A stretch of 64,000 nt of DNA from Jannaschia sp. M317 (GTDB lineage Bacteria > Pseudomonadota > Alphaproteobacteria > Rhodobacterales > Rhodobacteraceae), in NCBI RefSeq assembly GCF_025141175.1, contig NZ_CP081155.1:716001-780000 (forward strand), in the 5' to 3' direction. Positions 46,344-54,810 of the stretch are shown piece by piece. The first letter of the stretch is position 1. Every line of letters begins with the position of its first letter. The translations under genes were made by a program, and so were the position numbers. The notes below the pieces were generated by a model. The model was not told where the DNA came from. It saw only the letters and a list, made by a program, of their open reading frames with translations, and made no database searches.

Positions 46344-47386
46344 AGACAGCGCTCATCACCGGGATCACCGGCCAGGACGGTGCCTATCTGTCAGAGCTGC
46401 TGCTGGACAAAGGCTATCAGGTGCACGGGATCAAGCGGCGCACTTCGCTGTTCAACACCGCGCGGATCGACCATCTGTTCGACGGTGCACCGGGACAGGA
46501 GGGGCGGTTCGTTCTGCATCATGGCGACATGACTGACAGTTCCTCTCTGACGCGGATCCTGTCGGCGGTGAAACCCGACGAGGTCTACAACCTCGCCGCG
46601 CAAAGCCATGTCGCCGTGTCCTTCGAAGAGCCGGAGTATACCGCAAATTCCGACGCGCTGGGCCCGCTGCGCCTGCTCGAGGCGATCCGGTTCCTGGGGC
46701 TGAAGACCAAGTTTTACCAGGCCTCCACCTCGGAACTGTATGGTCTGGTGCAAGAAACCCCGCAGCGCGAGACGACGCCGTTCTACCCCCGCTCTCCCTA
46801 TGCGGTGGCAAAGCTCTATGCCTATTGGATCACGGTCAACTACCGCGAGGCTTATGGGCTGTTTGCCTGCAACGGCATCCTGTTCAACCATGAAAGCCCC
46901 CTGCGCGGCGAAACGTTCGTGACCCGCAAGATCACCCGCGCGCTGGCCCGGTTGAAGATCGGCGGGTCCGAGGTTCTGCGCCTGGGCAACATGGATGCGC
47001 TGCGCGACTGGGGCCACGCCCGCGACTACGTCGAGATGATGTGGCTGATGCTGCAACAGGACGCGCCCGAGGATTTCGTGATCGCCACCGGCGTGCAATA
47101 TTCCGTCCGCGATTTCGTCCGCGCCGCCTGTGCCGCGCTGGACATGGAGGTGACCTTCGAGGGCGAGGGCCTGGACGAGGTCGGGCGCGACGGCGAGGGC
47201 CGGGTGATCGTCCGCGTCGATCCGCGCTATTTCCGGCCCGCAGAGGTCGAAACGCTGCTGGGTGATGCGGCCAAGGCGCGGGACAAGCTGGGCTGGACGC
47301 CTTCGACCCCCTTTGACGCGTTGGTCCGCGAAATGGCCGAGGCCGATCTGGCCGAGGCACGGGCCGAGGCGCGCGCCCGTGGCTGA
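46340..47386 (+). CDS. gmd: GDP-mannose 4,6-dehydratase
   Basis: 348 residues, a short-chain dehydrogenase-like enzyme: dinucleotide motif [10 protein letters not shown] (8-17), active-site residues in STSELYG (Thr130, Ser131, Glu132 region), Tyr154 and Lys158 (YAVAKLY), and [17 protein letters not shown]. It converts GDP-D-mannose to GDP-4-keto-6-deoxy-D-mannose, the branch point for GDP-L-fucose, GDP-colitose and GDP-rhamnose. Second to fourth genes of the operon use this product. Confidence 0.97.
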   Translation: MKTALITGITGQDGAYLSELLLDKGYQVHGIKRRTSLFNTARIDHLFDGAPGQEGRFVLHHGDMTDSSSLTRILSAVKPDEVYNLAAQSHVAVSFEEPEYTANSDALGPLRLLEAIRFLGLKTKFYQASTSELYGLVQETPQRETTPFYPRSPYAVAKLYAYWITVNYREAYGLFACNGILFNHESPLRGETFVTRKITRALARLKIGGSEVLRLGNMDALRDWGHARDYVEMMWLMLQQDAPEDFVIATGVQYSVRDFVRAACAALDMEVTFEGEGLDEVGRDGEGRVIVRVDPRYFRPAEVETLLGDAAKARDKLGWTPSTPFDALVREMAEADLAEARAEARARG

Positions 47387-48332
47387 TGTTTTCGACCTGA
47401 GCGGTCGCCGGATCTATGTGGCCGGGGCCACCGGCATGGTCGGCGGTGCCCTGGTCCGCCGCCTGGGCGAGGAGCCTTGCGAGATTCTGACCACCACCCG
47501 CGCCGAGCTGGACCTGACCCGGCAAGCGGATGTGGAAACCTGGTTTGACCGGGTGCGTCCCGACGCGGTGATCCTGGCGGCTGCGCGGGTCGGCGGTATC
47601 GGGGCCAACAGCGCCTTTCCGGCAGAGTTTCTGAACCAGAACCTCGCGATCCAGACCAATGTGATCCAATCCGCCCACGACAGCGGCTGCGAACGGCTTT
47701 TGTTCCTCGGCTCGTCCTGCATCTATCCGCGCAATGCGCCGCAGCCGATGCTGGAAGAACACCTGATGCAGGGCCCGTTGGAGCCCACGAACGAGGGCTA
47801 TGCCCTTGCCAAGATCGCGGGCATCCGCGCCTGTCAGTATCTGTGGCAGCAACACGGGCGGCGCTATATCTCGGCGATGCCCACCAACCTGTTCGGACCG
47901 GGCGATACCTTCGACCTGGAGGCGGGCCACGTCATCCCCGCGATGATCGTCAAATTCGTCGAGGCGGTGCGCAGCAAGTCCCCGACCGTGACGATCTGGG
48001 GCACCGGGTCCGCCCGGCGGGAATTCATGCACGCCGACGATTGCGCCGATGCACTGGTCTACCTGCTGCAGCACTATGACCAGCCGGAGCACATCAACGT
48101 CGGCACCGGCGAAGAGGTGTCGATCCTGCAACTGGCGGAACTGGTCGCGGAGCTGACCGGCTTTGACGGAGAGATCGTCAAGGACACGACCAAGCCCGAC
48201 GGCATGCCCCGCAAGCTGATGGATTCGGGTCGCCTGCGGGCGCTGGGCTGGACCCCCCGGATCGGCCTGCGCGACGGGCTGGCCGCCACCATCAACACCT
48301 ATCGCCGCCAGACGGAGGCCGCCCATGCCTGA
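47379..48332 (+). CDS. fcl: GDP-L-fucose synthase (Fcl) or GDP-L-colitose synthase (ColC)
   Basis: 317 residues with [11 protein letters not shown] (dinucleotide site), SSCIYP (Ser113, Cys114), Tyr141/Lys145 (YALAK) and His184 (GHVIPAM). Both epimerisation residues (Cys, His) of the GMER/Fcl enzyme are present, so a 3,5-epimerase and 4-reductase reaction on GDP-4-keto-6-deoxymannose is expected. ColC of colitose pathways is a homologue acting on the 3-deoxy product, and the two cannot be told apart by motifs. The start is GTG overlapping gmd. The ColD-like gene follows with an 8-base overlap, so the ColC reading is a serious alternative. Confidence 0.85.
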   Translation: MADVFDLSGRRIYVAGATGMVGGALVRRLGEEPCEILTTTRAELDLTRQADVETWFDRVRPDAVILAAARVGGIGANSAFPAEFLNQNLAIQTNVIQSAHDSGCERLLFLGSSCIYPRNAPQPMLEEHLMQGPLEPTNEGYALAKIAGIRACQYLWQQHGRRYISAMPTNLFGPGDTFDLEAGHVIPAMIVKFVEAVRSKSPTVTIWGTGSARREFMHADDCADALVYLLQHYDQPEHINVGTGEEVSILQLAELVAELTGFDGEIVKDTTKPDGMPRKLMDSGRLRALGWTPRIGLRDGLAATINTYRRQTEAAHA

Positions 48333-49506
48333 GACCATCCTGCCGCTCGCCACCTCCTCCTGGGATCAGGCGGAACATGACGCGATGAACCGCGTCATCG
48401 CCTCCGGCTTCTATTCCATGGGGGTGGAGGTGCGGACCTTCGAAGCGCAATTCGCCGAGGCGATGGGCGCGAAATACTGCGTCATGGTCAACTCCGGCTC
48501 ATCGGCGAACCTGCTGATTGTCGGCGCGCTGCGCTACCACTCGCGGGCCCTGATGCCGGGCGACGAGGTGATTGTGCCCGCCGTGTCCTGGTCGACCAGC
48601 TATTATCCGTTCCAGCAATACGGCTGCCACGTCAAATTCGTCGACATCGATGCGGACACGCTGAACTACGATCTGGACGCGCTGCAGGCGGCGGTCACGG
48701 ACCGGACGCGGATGATCCTGGCGGTGAACCTGCTGGGCAATCCGAACGACTTTGACCGGATCGAGGCCATCATCGGCGGTCGCGACATCCTGTTGATGGA
48801 GGACAACTGCGAATCCATGGGCGCGACCCTGGGCGGCAAGCAATGCGGCACCTTCGGGATCGCGGGCAGCTATTCGTCGTTCTTCTCGCATCATATCTCG
48901 ACCATGGAAGGCGGGCTGGTCGTCACCGACGACGAGGAACTTTATCACATCATGCTGTCGGTTCGCGCCCACGGCTGGACCCGCAACCTGCCGTCGCCCA
49001 ACCACGTGACGGGCACCAAGGGCGACGATCCTTTCACCGAAAGCTTCCGCTTCGTCCTGCCCGGCTACAACCTGCGCCCGCTGGAGATGTCGGGCGCCAT
49101 CGGTCAGGCCCAGATCACCAAGTTGCCGATGCTGGTGCGCGAACGTCGCGCCAACGCCGACCGGTTCCGCGCCGTCATGGCCGAGTTTCCGCAGATCCGC
49201 ATTCAGCAGGAATTGGGCGAAAGCAGCTGGTTCGGATTTTCGATGGTGCTGGACCCGGCGGCTGGCATCGCGCGCAGGGATCTGGTGGACGCCCTGACCG
49301 CGGCGGGGATCGAGTGTCGGCCCATCGTCGCGGGTAATTTCGCCCGCAACGAGGTGGTGACGAAACACTTTGACCATTCGATCCACGGCACGCTCGACAA
49401 TGCCGATCTGATCGACGCCAATGGTCTGTTCATCGGCAATCAGCACTATCCGCTGGACGATGCCTTTGGGGTGCTTGCTGACGTGTTGCGTCGGGTCCTG
49501 GACTAG
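48325..49506 (+). CDS. ColD-like GDP-4-keto-6-deoxymannose 3-dehydratase (DegT/AHBA family, Lys to His)
   Basis: 393 residues of the PLP-dependent DegT/DnrJ/EryC1 fold (VNSGSSANLLIVGAL, VPAVSWSTSYYP, MEDNCESMGATLGGK). Where aminotransferases have the PLP-binding Lys, this protein reads FFSHHISTMEGG, with His at 189/190, as in ColD. ColD removes the C3 hydroxyl from GDP-4-keto-6-deoxymannose with PMP and glutamate. The related Fe-S enzyme RfbH/E1 is longer (about 437) and has a Cys cluster not seen here. Directly after gmd and the fcl/colC-type gene, this points to GDP-3,6-dideoxyhexose synthesis. A plain sugar aminotransferase is unlikely without the Lys. Confidence 0.82.
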   Translation: MPETILPLATSSWDQAEHDAMNRVIASGFYSMGVEVRTFEAQFAEAMGAKYCVMVNSGSSANLLIVGALRYHSRALMPGDEVIVPAVSWSTSYYPFQQYGCHVKFVDIDADTLNYDLDALQAAVTDRTRMILAVNLLGNPNDFDRIEAIIGGRDILLMEDNCESMGATLGGKQCGTFGIAGSYSSFFSHHISTMEGGLVVTDDEELYHIMLSVRAHGWTRNLPSPNHVTGTKGDDPFTESFRFVLPGYNLRPLEMSGAIGQAQITKLPMLVRERRANADRFRAVMAEFPQIRIQQELGESSWFGFSMVLDPAAGIARRDLVDALTAAGIECRPIVAGNFARNEVVTKHFDHSIHGTLDNADLIDANGLFIGNQHYPLDDAFGVLADVLRRVLD

Positions 49507-49508
49507 GC

Positions 49509-50345
49509 TCAGGTTCGCAGCCAACCCGCCGGGATCAGGTCGGCGTTGGTCAGCGCCGGATCGCGGAACCAGACCTCGGGCGCGACGACGATCTTGCCCT
49601 GCGCGGGGTTCAGCCAGGCACCCCACCAGCTGAAGGTGGAATTGGCGATGATGTGGTGACGGCACAGCGACATCAGGTGCATGTCGACCTCCGGCCCCGC
49701 GCCGGGCAGTTCGACCACCTCCATCGGCACCGGCAGGGACAGGTTGTCCCGCACCCAGGCGGGATCGTCGCTGAAGGCATGGATGCGCAGGTCCGGGACG
49801 CGGGCGCGGATCAGGTCCAGCGCGCGGGCGTAATAGGCACCGTCGCAGGTGCCATAGGCCCCCGATGACAGGTAGTCGCCGCGCCGGACATGCAGCGACA
49901 CGGTGGTCGCGTCGCCGCGAATACGGTCTGCGATGGCCTCTGCCGCCGGGGGCAGGGGGGCGCTGGGTGTCAGGTCCGCGCGGATCGTGTCGGCGTGATC
50001 GGCGAAATACCCTTCGGACTGGAAATAGCCGTGCAGATAGGTGTCGTCGGGCGCGTTCAGGACGCGGGCGTCCAGCCCGTGCCCCTGCTGCCGCAACAGC
50101 CGCCGCGTCGTCGCCCGCCAAATCGCGTAGCGCAGCGGCGCGCCCTTGCGGTCGGGCGGCAGGTCGGCAGGCGGCACCGTGCGGATCTGCCAGGCGGAGA
50201 GGCCATTGAGCCAATGGCCGCCCTTCGCATCGGTTGCGCGCGCATCCAGCGCCAGGTCGGTGCCCAGCCGCAGGGCCAGAGCCCGACCGGTGGCATATTG
50301 GAACATCTGGTTGCCCAGACCCCCGAGAAGGCGTGCGGTAATCAT
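49509..50345 (-). CDS. Glycosyltransferase family 11 (alpha-1,2-fucosyltransferase type)
   Basis: 278 residues with GT11 motifs: GGLGNQMFQYATGRALALRLG near the start, the HxRRGDY motif (VSLHVRRGDYL) and NSTFSWWGAWLN near the end. GT11 enzymes add L-fucose, and in E. coli O55 a GT11 member is linked to colitose transfer. It is convergent with the ColD-like gene (2-base gap) and divergent from the next GT with only 45 bases between starts. It uses the GDP sugars made next door. Confidence 0.9.
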   Translation of the reverse strand: MITARLLGGLGNQMFQYATGRALALRLGTDLALDARATDAKGGHWLNGLSAWQIRTVPPADLPPDRKGAPLRYAIWRATTRRLLRQQGHGLDARVLNAPDDTYLHGYFQSEGYFADHADTIRADLTPSAPLPPAAEAIADRIRGDATTVSLHVRRGDYLSSGAYGTCDGAYYARALDLIRARVPDLRIHAFSDDPAWVRDNLSLPVPMEVVELPGAGPEVDMHLMSLCRHHIIANSTFSWWGAWLNPAQGKIVVAPEVWFRDPALTNADLIPAGWLRT

Positions 50346-50390
50346 CCCCGGTTCTTGCCAAAGCCCCGCGCCAAAGACCATAGCAACCCC

Positions 50391-51428
50391 ATGGCCGAGT
50401 TGATCGTCACCAACCTGAACCGCAATTTCACCGGGGTCTCGGCCACGGCGGCGGGCGTCGTGGCGCAGCAGGCGACGGTTTACGACATGGCGCTTGCGGG
50501 GCATCCCTTGCCGGGCTGTCCGGGTCCGGTCAGCGTCGCACAGGCGCGGACGCTCAGCCGGGCGCACGGGGCGCGGCCCTTTGCGATCTGGCATGTGCGG
50601 CGCAACCCCGAGATGCGCGCCGGGATCTGGGCGCGCGACGTCCTGCGCCTGCCGGTCCGGCTGGTGTTTACCTCGGCGGCGCAGCGGCGGCATTCGGCCT
50701 ATCCGCGTTGGTTGATCTCGCGGATGGATGCGGTGATCGCCACGACCGAGGCGGCGGCGGGCTACGTGCCCCATGTGCGGGCCGTGGTGCCCCATGGGGT
50801 CGACACCGCCCGCTGGACCCCCGCCCCGGACCGTACGGCGGCCTGGGCGGCAAGCGGGTATCCGGGGCGCGCGGGCGTGGCTTGCATCGGACGGGTCCGG
50901 CCCGAAAAGGGCACCGACCGCTTTGTCGAGACGATGCTGCGCGTCCTGCCGCAGCGTCCCGACCTGACCGCGCTGGTCATCGGGCGCGCCGGTCGGTCGC
51001 ACGCGGCGTTTGAGGCGGACCTCAAGGCGCAGGTGGCGCAGGCTGGTCTGGCGGACCGGATGCGTTTCGTGGGCGAGATCGGGGCCGACCGGATGCCGGC
51101 GCTGATGCGCGGCTTGTCGGCCCTGGTGGCCCTGCCGCGCTACGAGGGCTATGGCATGACCCCGCTCGAGGCGATGGCCTCAGGCGTGCCGTTCGTAGCG
51201 ACCCGGACCGGCCATTTCGACGATTTCGCCGCTGGCGGCGGTGGGGTCGTCGTTCCCAACGATGCGGATGCCCCGCAAGCGGCCGCTGCGGCATTGATCG
51301 GGATGTTGGGCGACGGGCAAGCGTGGGCGGCACAGGCGCGTAAAACCGTCGTCGACCGGTTCGGCATCGAACGCGAGGTGGCGGGCATCGGGGCCGTCTA
51401 TGACATGCTCTGGTCGGAGGGGCCGTGA
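50391..51428 (+). CDS. Glycosyltransferase family 4 (LpcC-like)
   Basis: 345 residues of GT-B fold. The C-terminal donor domain has GRVRPEKGTDRFVETML, then LVALPRYEGYGMTPLEAMASGVPFVAT, with the GT4 E-x7-E motif. It resembles LPS-core mannosyltransferases of the LpcC type. No membrane segment. It overlaps the GT25 gene (GTGATG), so the two are co-translated. Confidence 0.85.
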   Translation: MAELIVTNLNRNFTGVSATAAGVVAQQATVYDMALAGHPLPGCPGPVSVAQARTLSRAHGARPFAIWHVRRNPEMRAGIWARDVLRLPVRLVFTSAAQRRHSAYPRWLISRMDAVIATTEAAAGYVPHVRAVVPHGVDTARWTPAPDRTAAWAASGYPGRAGVACIGRVRPEKGTDRFVETMLRVLPQRPDLTALVIGRAGRSHAAFEADLKAQVAQAGLADRMRFVGEIGADRMPALMRGLSALVALPRYEGYGMTPLEAMASGVPFVATRTGHFDDFAAGGGGVVVPNDADAPQAAAAALIGMLGDGQAWAAQARKTVVDRFGIEREVAGIGAVYDMLWSEGP

Positions 51429-52153
51429 TGCGCGCGCAGGCGGCCTTTGTCATCCACCTGGCCCGCGCCCAGGCGCGCCGCGCCCAGGTCGCGCGCCTGC
51501 TGGCCGACCTGCCGATCCCGGCAGAGGTTCTGGACGCCGTCGATGGCCGGGCCGCCCCGCCAGAGGTGCTGGCCCCCTACGACCCCAGCGTCGCACACCG
51601 GCCCCGGTATCCCTTTGCGCTGGCCCCCGGAGAGATCGCCTGTTTTCTCAGCCACCGGGCCGCCTGGGCCCAGGCGGTCGCGCGGGACCTGTCCGGCGTC
51701 TTGCTGATCGAAGACGACGCCGGGCTGGACCCCGAAACCTTTGCCCGCGCGCTGGCAATGGCCGAGGCGCATCCCGGCACGGGTTTCACCCAGTTTCAGA
51801 CCCGCGCACCCGGTCCCGGCCCGGTGCTGGCGCGCGACCGGGAGGTTACGCTCAGCGCCCCGCCGTTGGTGCCGTTGCGCACCACCTGCAATCTATACTC
51901 GCGCGCGGCCTGCGAACGGCTGCTGAAGGTCTCGGCGCGGTTCGATCGGCCCCTGGACGTCTTTCTCCAGATGCATTGGGTGACGGGGATCAGGCCGCAG
52001 GTGGTCTGGCCCTCGGGTATCTCCGAGGTGTCCGAGGCCGTCGGCGGCACCACGATCCAGAACAAGGGGCGCGGTGCCTGGGATCGGCTGCACAGGGAGG
52101 TGCAGCGCCCGCTGTTCCGCGCCGCGATGAAGCGCCGCGCGCTCAAAGAGTAA
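51425..52153 (+). CDS. Glycosyltransferase family 25 (LPS/LOS biosynthesis type)
   Basis: About 242 residues with GT25 features: AAFVIHLARAQARRAQV at the start (the INLxRRxDR-like block), CFLSHRAAWAQAV and LLIEDDAG (metal/nucleotide site). GT25 enzymes usually add galactose or glucose to lipooligosaccharide. Start may be the GTG overlapping the GT4 stop or the ATG three bases later. It overlaps the end of the convergent sulfotransferase-like gene by 11 bases. Confidence 0.85.
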   Translation: MMRAQAAFVIHLARAQARRAQVARLLADLPIPAEVLDAVDGRAAPPEVLAPYDPSVAHRPRYPFALAPGEIACFLSHRAAWAQAVARDLSGVLLIEDDAGLDPETFARALAMAEAHPGTGFTQFQTRAPGPGPVLARDREVTLSAPPLVPLRTTCNLYSRAACERLLKVSARFDRPLDVFLQMHWVTGIRPQVVWPSGISEVSEAVGGTTIQNKGRGAWDRLHREVQRPLFRAAMKRRALKE

Positions 52154-52832
52154 GCGACCGCGCCTTCAGACCGTCGTAGTACGGCAAGGCCGCGCGCAGC
52201 AGGTCATCGCGCGTTCCGTGCGGCAACGGCCCCTCGACCCCGGCAAAGCCGGTCGACTGATGCACCGCGCCGTACCAATGGGCGGCCCAGACCCCGTCGG
52301 CGGCATGTCCCCCCGCAGGCCAGCGCAGCATGGCCGCGTCCCAGGGCAGGCCCAGTTCCGCGCAAAGCCGTCTGAGCATCGCCTCCGGCGCGGCGCGCAG
52401 GTCGGCGGTGTCCAGAACCAGCCCGCCCAACCGATCATAGAGAGCAGCCTGCGCGGCAAAGGCGATGTCGTCCTCGGTGATTTCGTCGCGTTTGACCCCA
52501 TAGCTGGCGATGACGCGGGCCGGGTGGCGGATCAGATGCAGATGCACGGCCCCCTCGGTCCAGTCCAGCGGCATGCCTGCCGCCATGTGGTGGGCCATGT
52601 GTTTCTGATAGCTGTGCTGCGCGGGCGGACGGGCGCAGATTTCCGCGACCTCGGCGGGGTCAGTCGGCTGGCTGGCCAGAATCCTGTCCCGCATCGGGTG
52701 ATCCAGTCCGGTCGCGGCCAGATAGGCGGCGTAGAACGGCTCGTCCATCACCTCCGTATCCGGGCGATTGCCAAAGCTGTACATCATGGCGGTAGAGAGA
52801 TTCCGGGGACCGGACCAGGCAAGGATTTTCAT
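52143..52832 (-). CDS. Sulfotransferase-like P-loop protein
   Basis: 229 residues with the sulfotransferase layout: a 5'-phosphosulfate loop (WSGPRNLSTAMMYSF, residues 6-20) and the 3'-phosphate motif (LIRHPARVIASYGVKR) near residue 100. These features bind PAPS. Position beside four glycosyltransferases makes glycan sulfation plausible, but family members also occur outside such loci. Antisense overlap with the GT25 end suggests compact co-evolution of the two ends. Confidence 0.75.
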   Translation of the reverse strand: MKILAWSGPRNLSTAMMYSFGNRPDTEVMDEPFYAAYLAATGLDHPMRDRILASQPTDPAEVAEICARPPAQHSYQKHMAHHMAAGMPLDWTEGAVHLHLIRHPARVIASYGVKRDEITEDDIAFAAQAALYDRLGGLVLDTADLRAAPEAMLRRLCAELGLPWDAAMLRWPAGGHAADGVWAAHWYGAVHQSTGFAGVEGPLPHGTRDDLLRAALPYYDGLKARSLTL

Positions 52833-52966
52833 GGCGACTGCGGGGCTGTTGTGACTGCGGCAAGGGTCTGCAGGGGACGGCGGCAGCGCAAGCGAAAAGG
52901 ACACGAGGCTTGGCCCAGGAGGACCTTTTCTGCTAGGTTTCGCGCAGGTTTTGACAGGACGGTTTC

Positions 52967-53524
52967 ATGGTTGAAAAGATCGATGTCACGCTCTGCTCGG
53001 ACTTGCCTGATCAGGGGGCGCTCAACGAAATCCTCAAGGATTACTACCGTCTGGCCGTCGCGCGGATGCAGGCGATGGGCATCGATGTCGATCCTGCCGC
53101 GCCGACCAGCGCCCTGGCCGAATTCTGGCAGAATGCCACCGACTACCTGTCCCCCCGCGGGTGCCTTGCCATCGCCAGAACCGATGCGGGCGAACTGGTC
53201 GGATGCGGCATGATGAAACGGTTGGATTCAGAGACGGGGGAAATGAAGCGGCTGTATGTCAGCGACCGGGTTCGGGGCACCGGGGCCGGGCGCCGCCTGG
53301 TCGATATCCGGGTAGAGGAGGCGCGACGGATGGGGCTGCGCCGGTTGGTGGCCGACACCTTGACCAGCAACGTCGAAATGCGTGGCCTGTACCCCAAGCT
53401 CGGCTTTGCCAACGTGCCGGGCCCGATCGAGACATCCACGTATCGCGATCAGCCGATGCTGCGCCCGCACCTGCATTATTTCGTGCGCGAGCTGGAACCC
53501 AGCACGCGCGGGACGCCAGAATGA
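52967..53524 (+). CDS. GNAT-family N-acetyltransferase
   Basis: 185 residues with the acetyl-CoA site RVRGTGAGRRLVDIRVEEARRMG (about residues 103-125) and the beta-bulge strand MKRLYVSDR before it. The acceptor is unknown. It is divergent from the sulfotransferase-like gene with 134 bases between. Confidence 0.85.
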   Translation: MVEKIDVTLCSDLPDQGALNEILKDYYRLAVARMQAMGIDVDPAAPTSALAEFWQNATDYLSPRGCLAIARTDAGELVGCGMMKRLDSETGEMKRLYVSDRVRGTGAGRRLVDIRVEEARRMGLRRLVADTLTSNVEMRGLYPKLGFANVPGPIETSTYRDQPMLRPHLHYFVRELEPSTRGTPE

Positions 53525-53589
53525 TCCGGCCCGATTGAGGGATGCGGTCACGGGGCTGTGACTTGCGTGGGGACTGCCGCCGCGCCAAA

Positions 53590-53607
53590 CTGAACCAATC
53601 CGTTCAG
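53590..53607 (+). promoter_or_regulatory. Hairpin overlapping the ribosome-binding site of the 46-residue protein gene
   Basis: CTGAAC-CAATCC-GTTCAG, perfect 6-bp arms; the right arm runs into AGGAGG (53606-53611), the Shine-Dalgarno site for the ATG at 53617. Folding could limit ribosome access; as DNA it could also be an operator. Confidence 0.45.
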
Positions 53608-53616
53608 GAGGGTCCG

Positions 53617-53757
53617 ATGTCCAAAGCAGTCGCACATAACATCCGTCTGACCGCGCTGATCCTGGCGCTGGCCGCAGGCGTTGTCGTCCAGAAACACGCG
53701 CACGGCGGCCAACATGCCGATTGCACCCTGTGCACAGAGGTCAACGAGCGGGGGTAA
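53617..53757 (+). CDS. 46-residue His/Cys-rich small membrane or secreted protein
   Basis: MSKAVAHNIR, a hydrophobic helix (LTALILALAAGVVV, about residues 11-24), then QKHAHGGQHADCTLCTEVNERG: three His and a CxxC in a row, a possible metal site or disulfide. AGGAGG at ideal spacing strongly supports translation. No family recognised. The product would be anchored or cleaved, with the His/Cys part in the periplasm. Confidence 0.7.
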   Translation: MSKAVAHNIRLTALILALAAGVVVQKHAHGGQHADCTLCTEVNERG

Positions 53758-53774
53758 CCCCCGCTGGTGAGGCC

Positions 53775-54062
53775 CTAGTAAAAGGCGGCGGCGTTGTTGA
53801 TCAGCACCGTGCGCAGGCTGAATATACCCAGGATCACGATCAATGGTGCCAGGTCCAGCCCGCCCATCTGAGGCAGGGCACGGCGGATCGGGCCGTAGAT
53901 CGGCTCCAACAGGCGGTTCAGACCGTCCCAGATCTGCGCGACGATTGGCTGGCCCATGTTCAGCACGCCGAAATTGATCAGCCAGGACATGATGATGTGA
54001 ATCAGGATGATCGTCTGGGCGATGCTCAGGATGAACATGATGATCTTGAAAAGCGATGTCAT
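53775..54062 (-). CDS. YggT-family membrane protein
   Basis: 95 residues with two membrane helices (IIMFILSIAQTIILIHIIMSW and LDLAPLIVILGIFSLRTVLI) and the loop signature LNRLLEPIYGPIRRALPQMGGLDLAPL of YggT proteins. These act in membrane or cell-division homeostasis, mechanism unclear. The ATG beginning MTSLFKI fits family length; the open frame extends 30 codons upstream. Confidence 0.9.
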   Translation of the reverse strand: MTSLFKIIMFILSIAQTIILIHIIMSWLINFGVLNMGQPIVAQIWDGLNRLLEPIYGPIRRALPQMGGLDLAPLIVILGIFSLRTVLINNAAAFY

Positions 54063-54175
54063 TGGCCGGGCCTGTGGTTGGGTCGCTACCTGATCTAGGG
54101 ACGCAGGCGCCCCGGCGCAAGTTGACGTTCGGTCCGACCTTGACGCCCGCACAGGGCAGGCAGAGGTCCGGTGAC

Positions 54176-54739
54176 ATGTATCCGTTCATCCGCCTTCTGC
54201 TAACGCTGCGCCGGGCCCGCGCCCTGGGCCGGGCCGATCTGACGGGTGAACATGTCAGCCATCACCTGTGTCTGCCCTGGGATCTGGACGGCTTTCTGGA
54301 GCTGAACAACGGGCGGACGCTGACGCTCTATGATCTGGGCCGTTTCGGTCTGGGCGAACGTGTCGGGCTGAGCGCGGTCTTGCGCGCGCGGCGCTGGGGG
54401 TTGGCGGTGGCCGGCTGTTCGGTGCGCTACCGCAAGCGGGTCACCCTGTTCCAGCGGATCGAGATGCGGACTCGCTGTGTCGGCTGGGATGATCGGTTCG
54501 TCTATATCGTCCAGTCGATGTGGGTGAACGGCACCTGCACATCGCAGGCGTTGATGCGCACCGCCGTCACCTCGCGCCAGGGCACCGTCCCGCCCTTGGA
54601 TGTCATGGCCGCGCTAGGCTGGACCGGCGACGTGCCGGAGCCACCCGCCTGGGTGCGCGCCTGGATCGCCGCCGAGGCGGAGCGTCCCTGGCCGCCGATT
54701 TCCGAGGTGCCCGAAGGCCACGTCGTTCCCGCCGCCTGA
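54176..54739 (+). CDS. Acyl-CoA thioesterase (hot-dog fold)
   Basis: 187 residues resembling the thioesterase/4HBT-like group: DLDGFLELNNGRTLTLYDLGRFGLG with the active-site region, then AVAGCSVRYRKRVTLFQRIEM. Cytosolic, no signal. It may hydrolyse acyl-CoA. The upstream open frame overlaps yggT; ATG MYPFIRL is taken as start by family length. Confidence 0.8.
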   Translation: MYPFIRLLLTLRRARALGRADLTGEHVSHHLCLPWDLDGFLELNNGRTLTLYDLGRFGLGERVGLSAVLRARRWGLAVAGCSVRYRKRVTLFQRIEMRTRCVGWDDRFVYIVQSMWVNGTCTSQALMRTAVTSRQGTVPPLDVMAALGWTGDVPEPPAWVRAWIAAEAERPWPPISEVPEGHVVPAA

Positions 54740-54810
54740 CGTAAGCGTCATATCTCCGTTGCGTCGCGGCGCTTCTCTGCCCATGGTTTGCCGGGAACGA
54801 GGGGAAGCAC

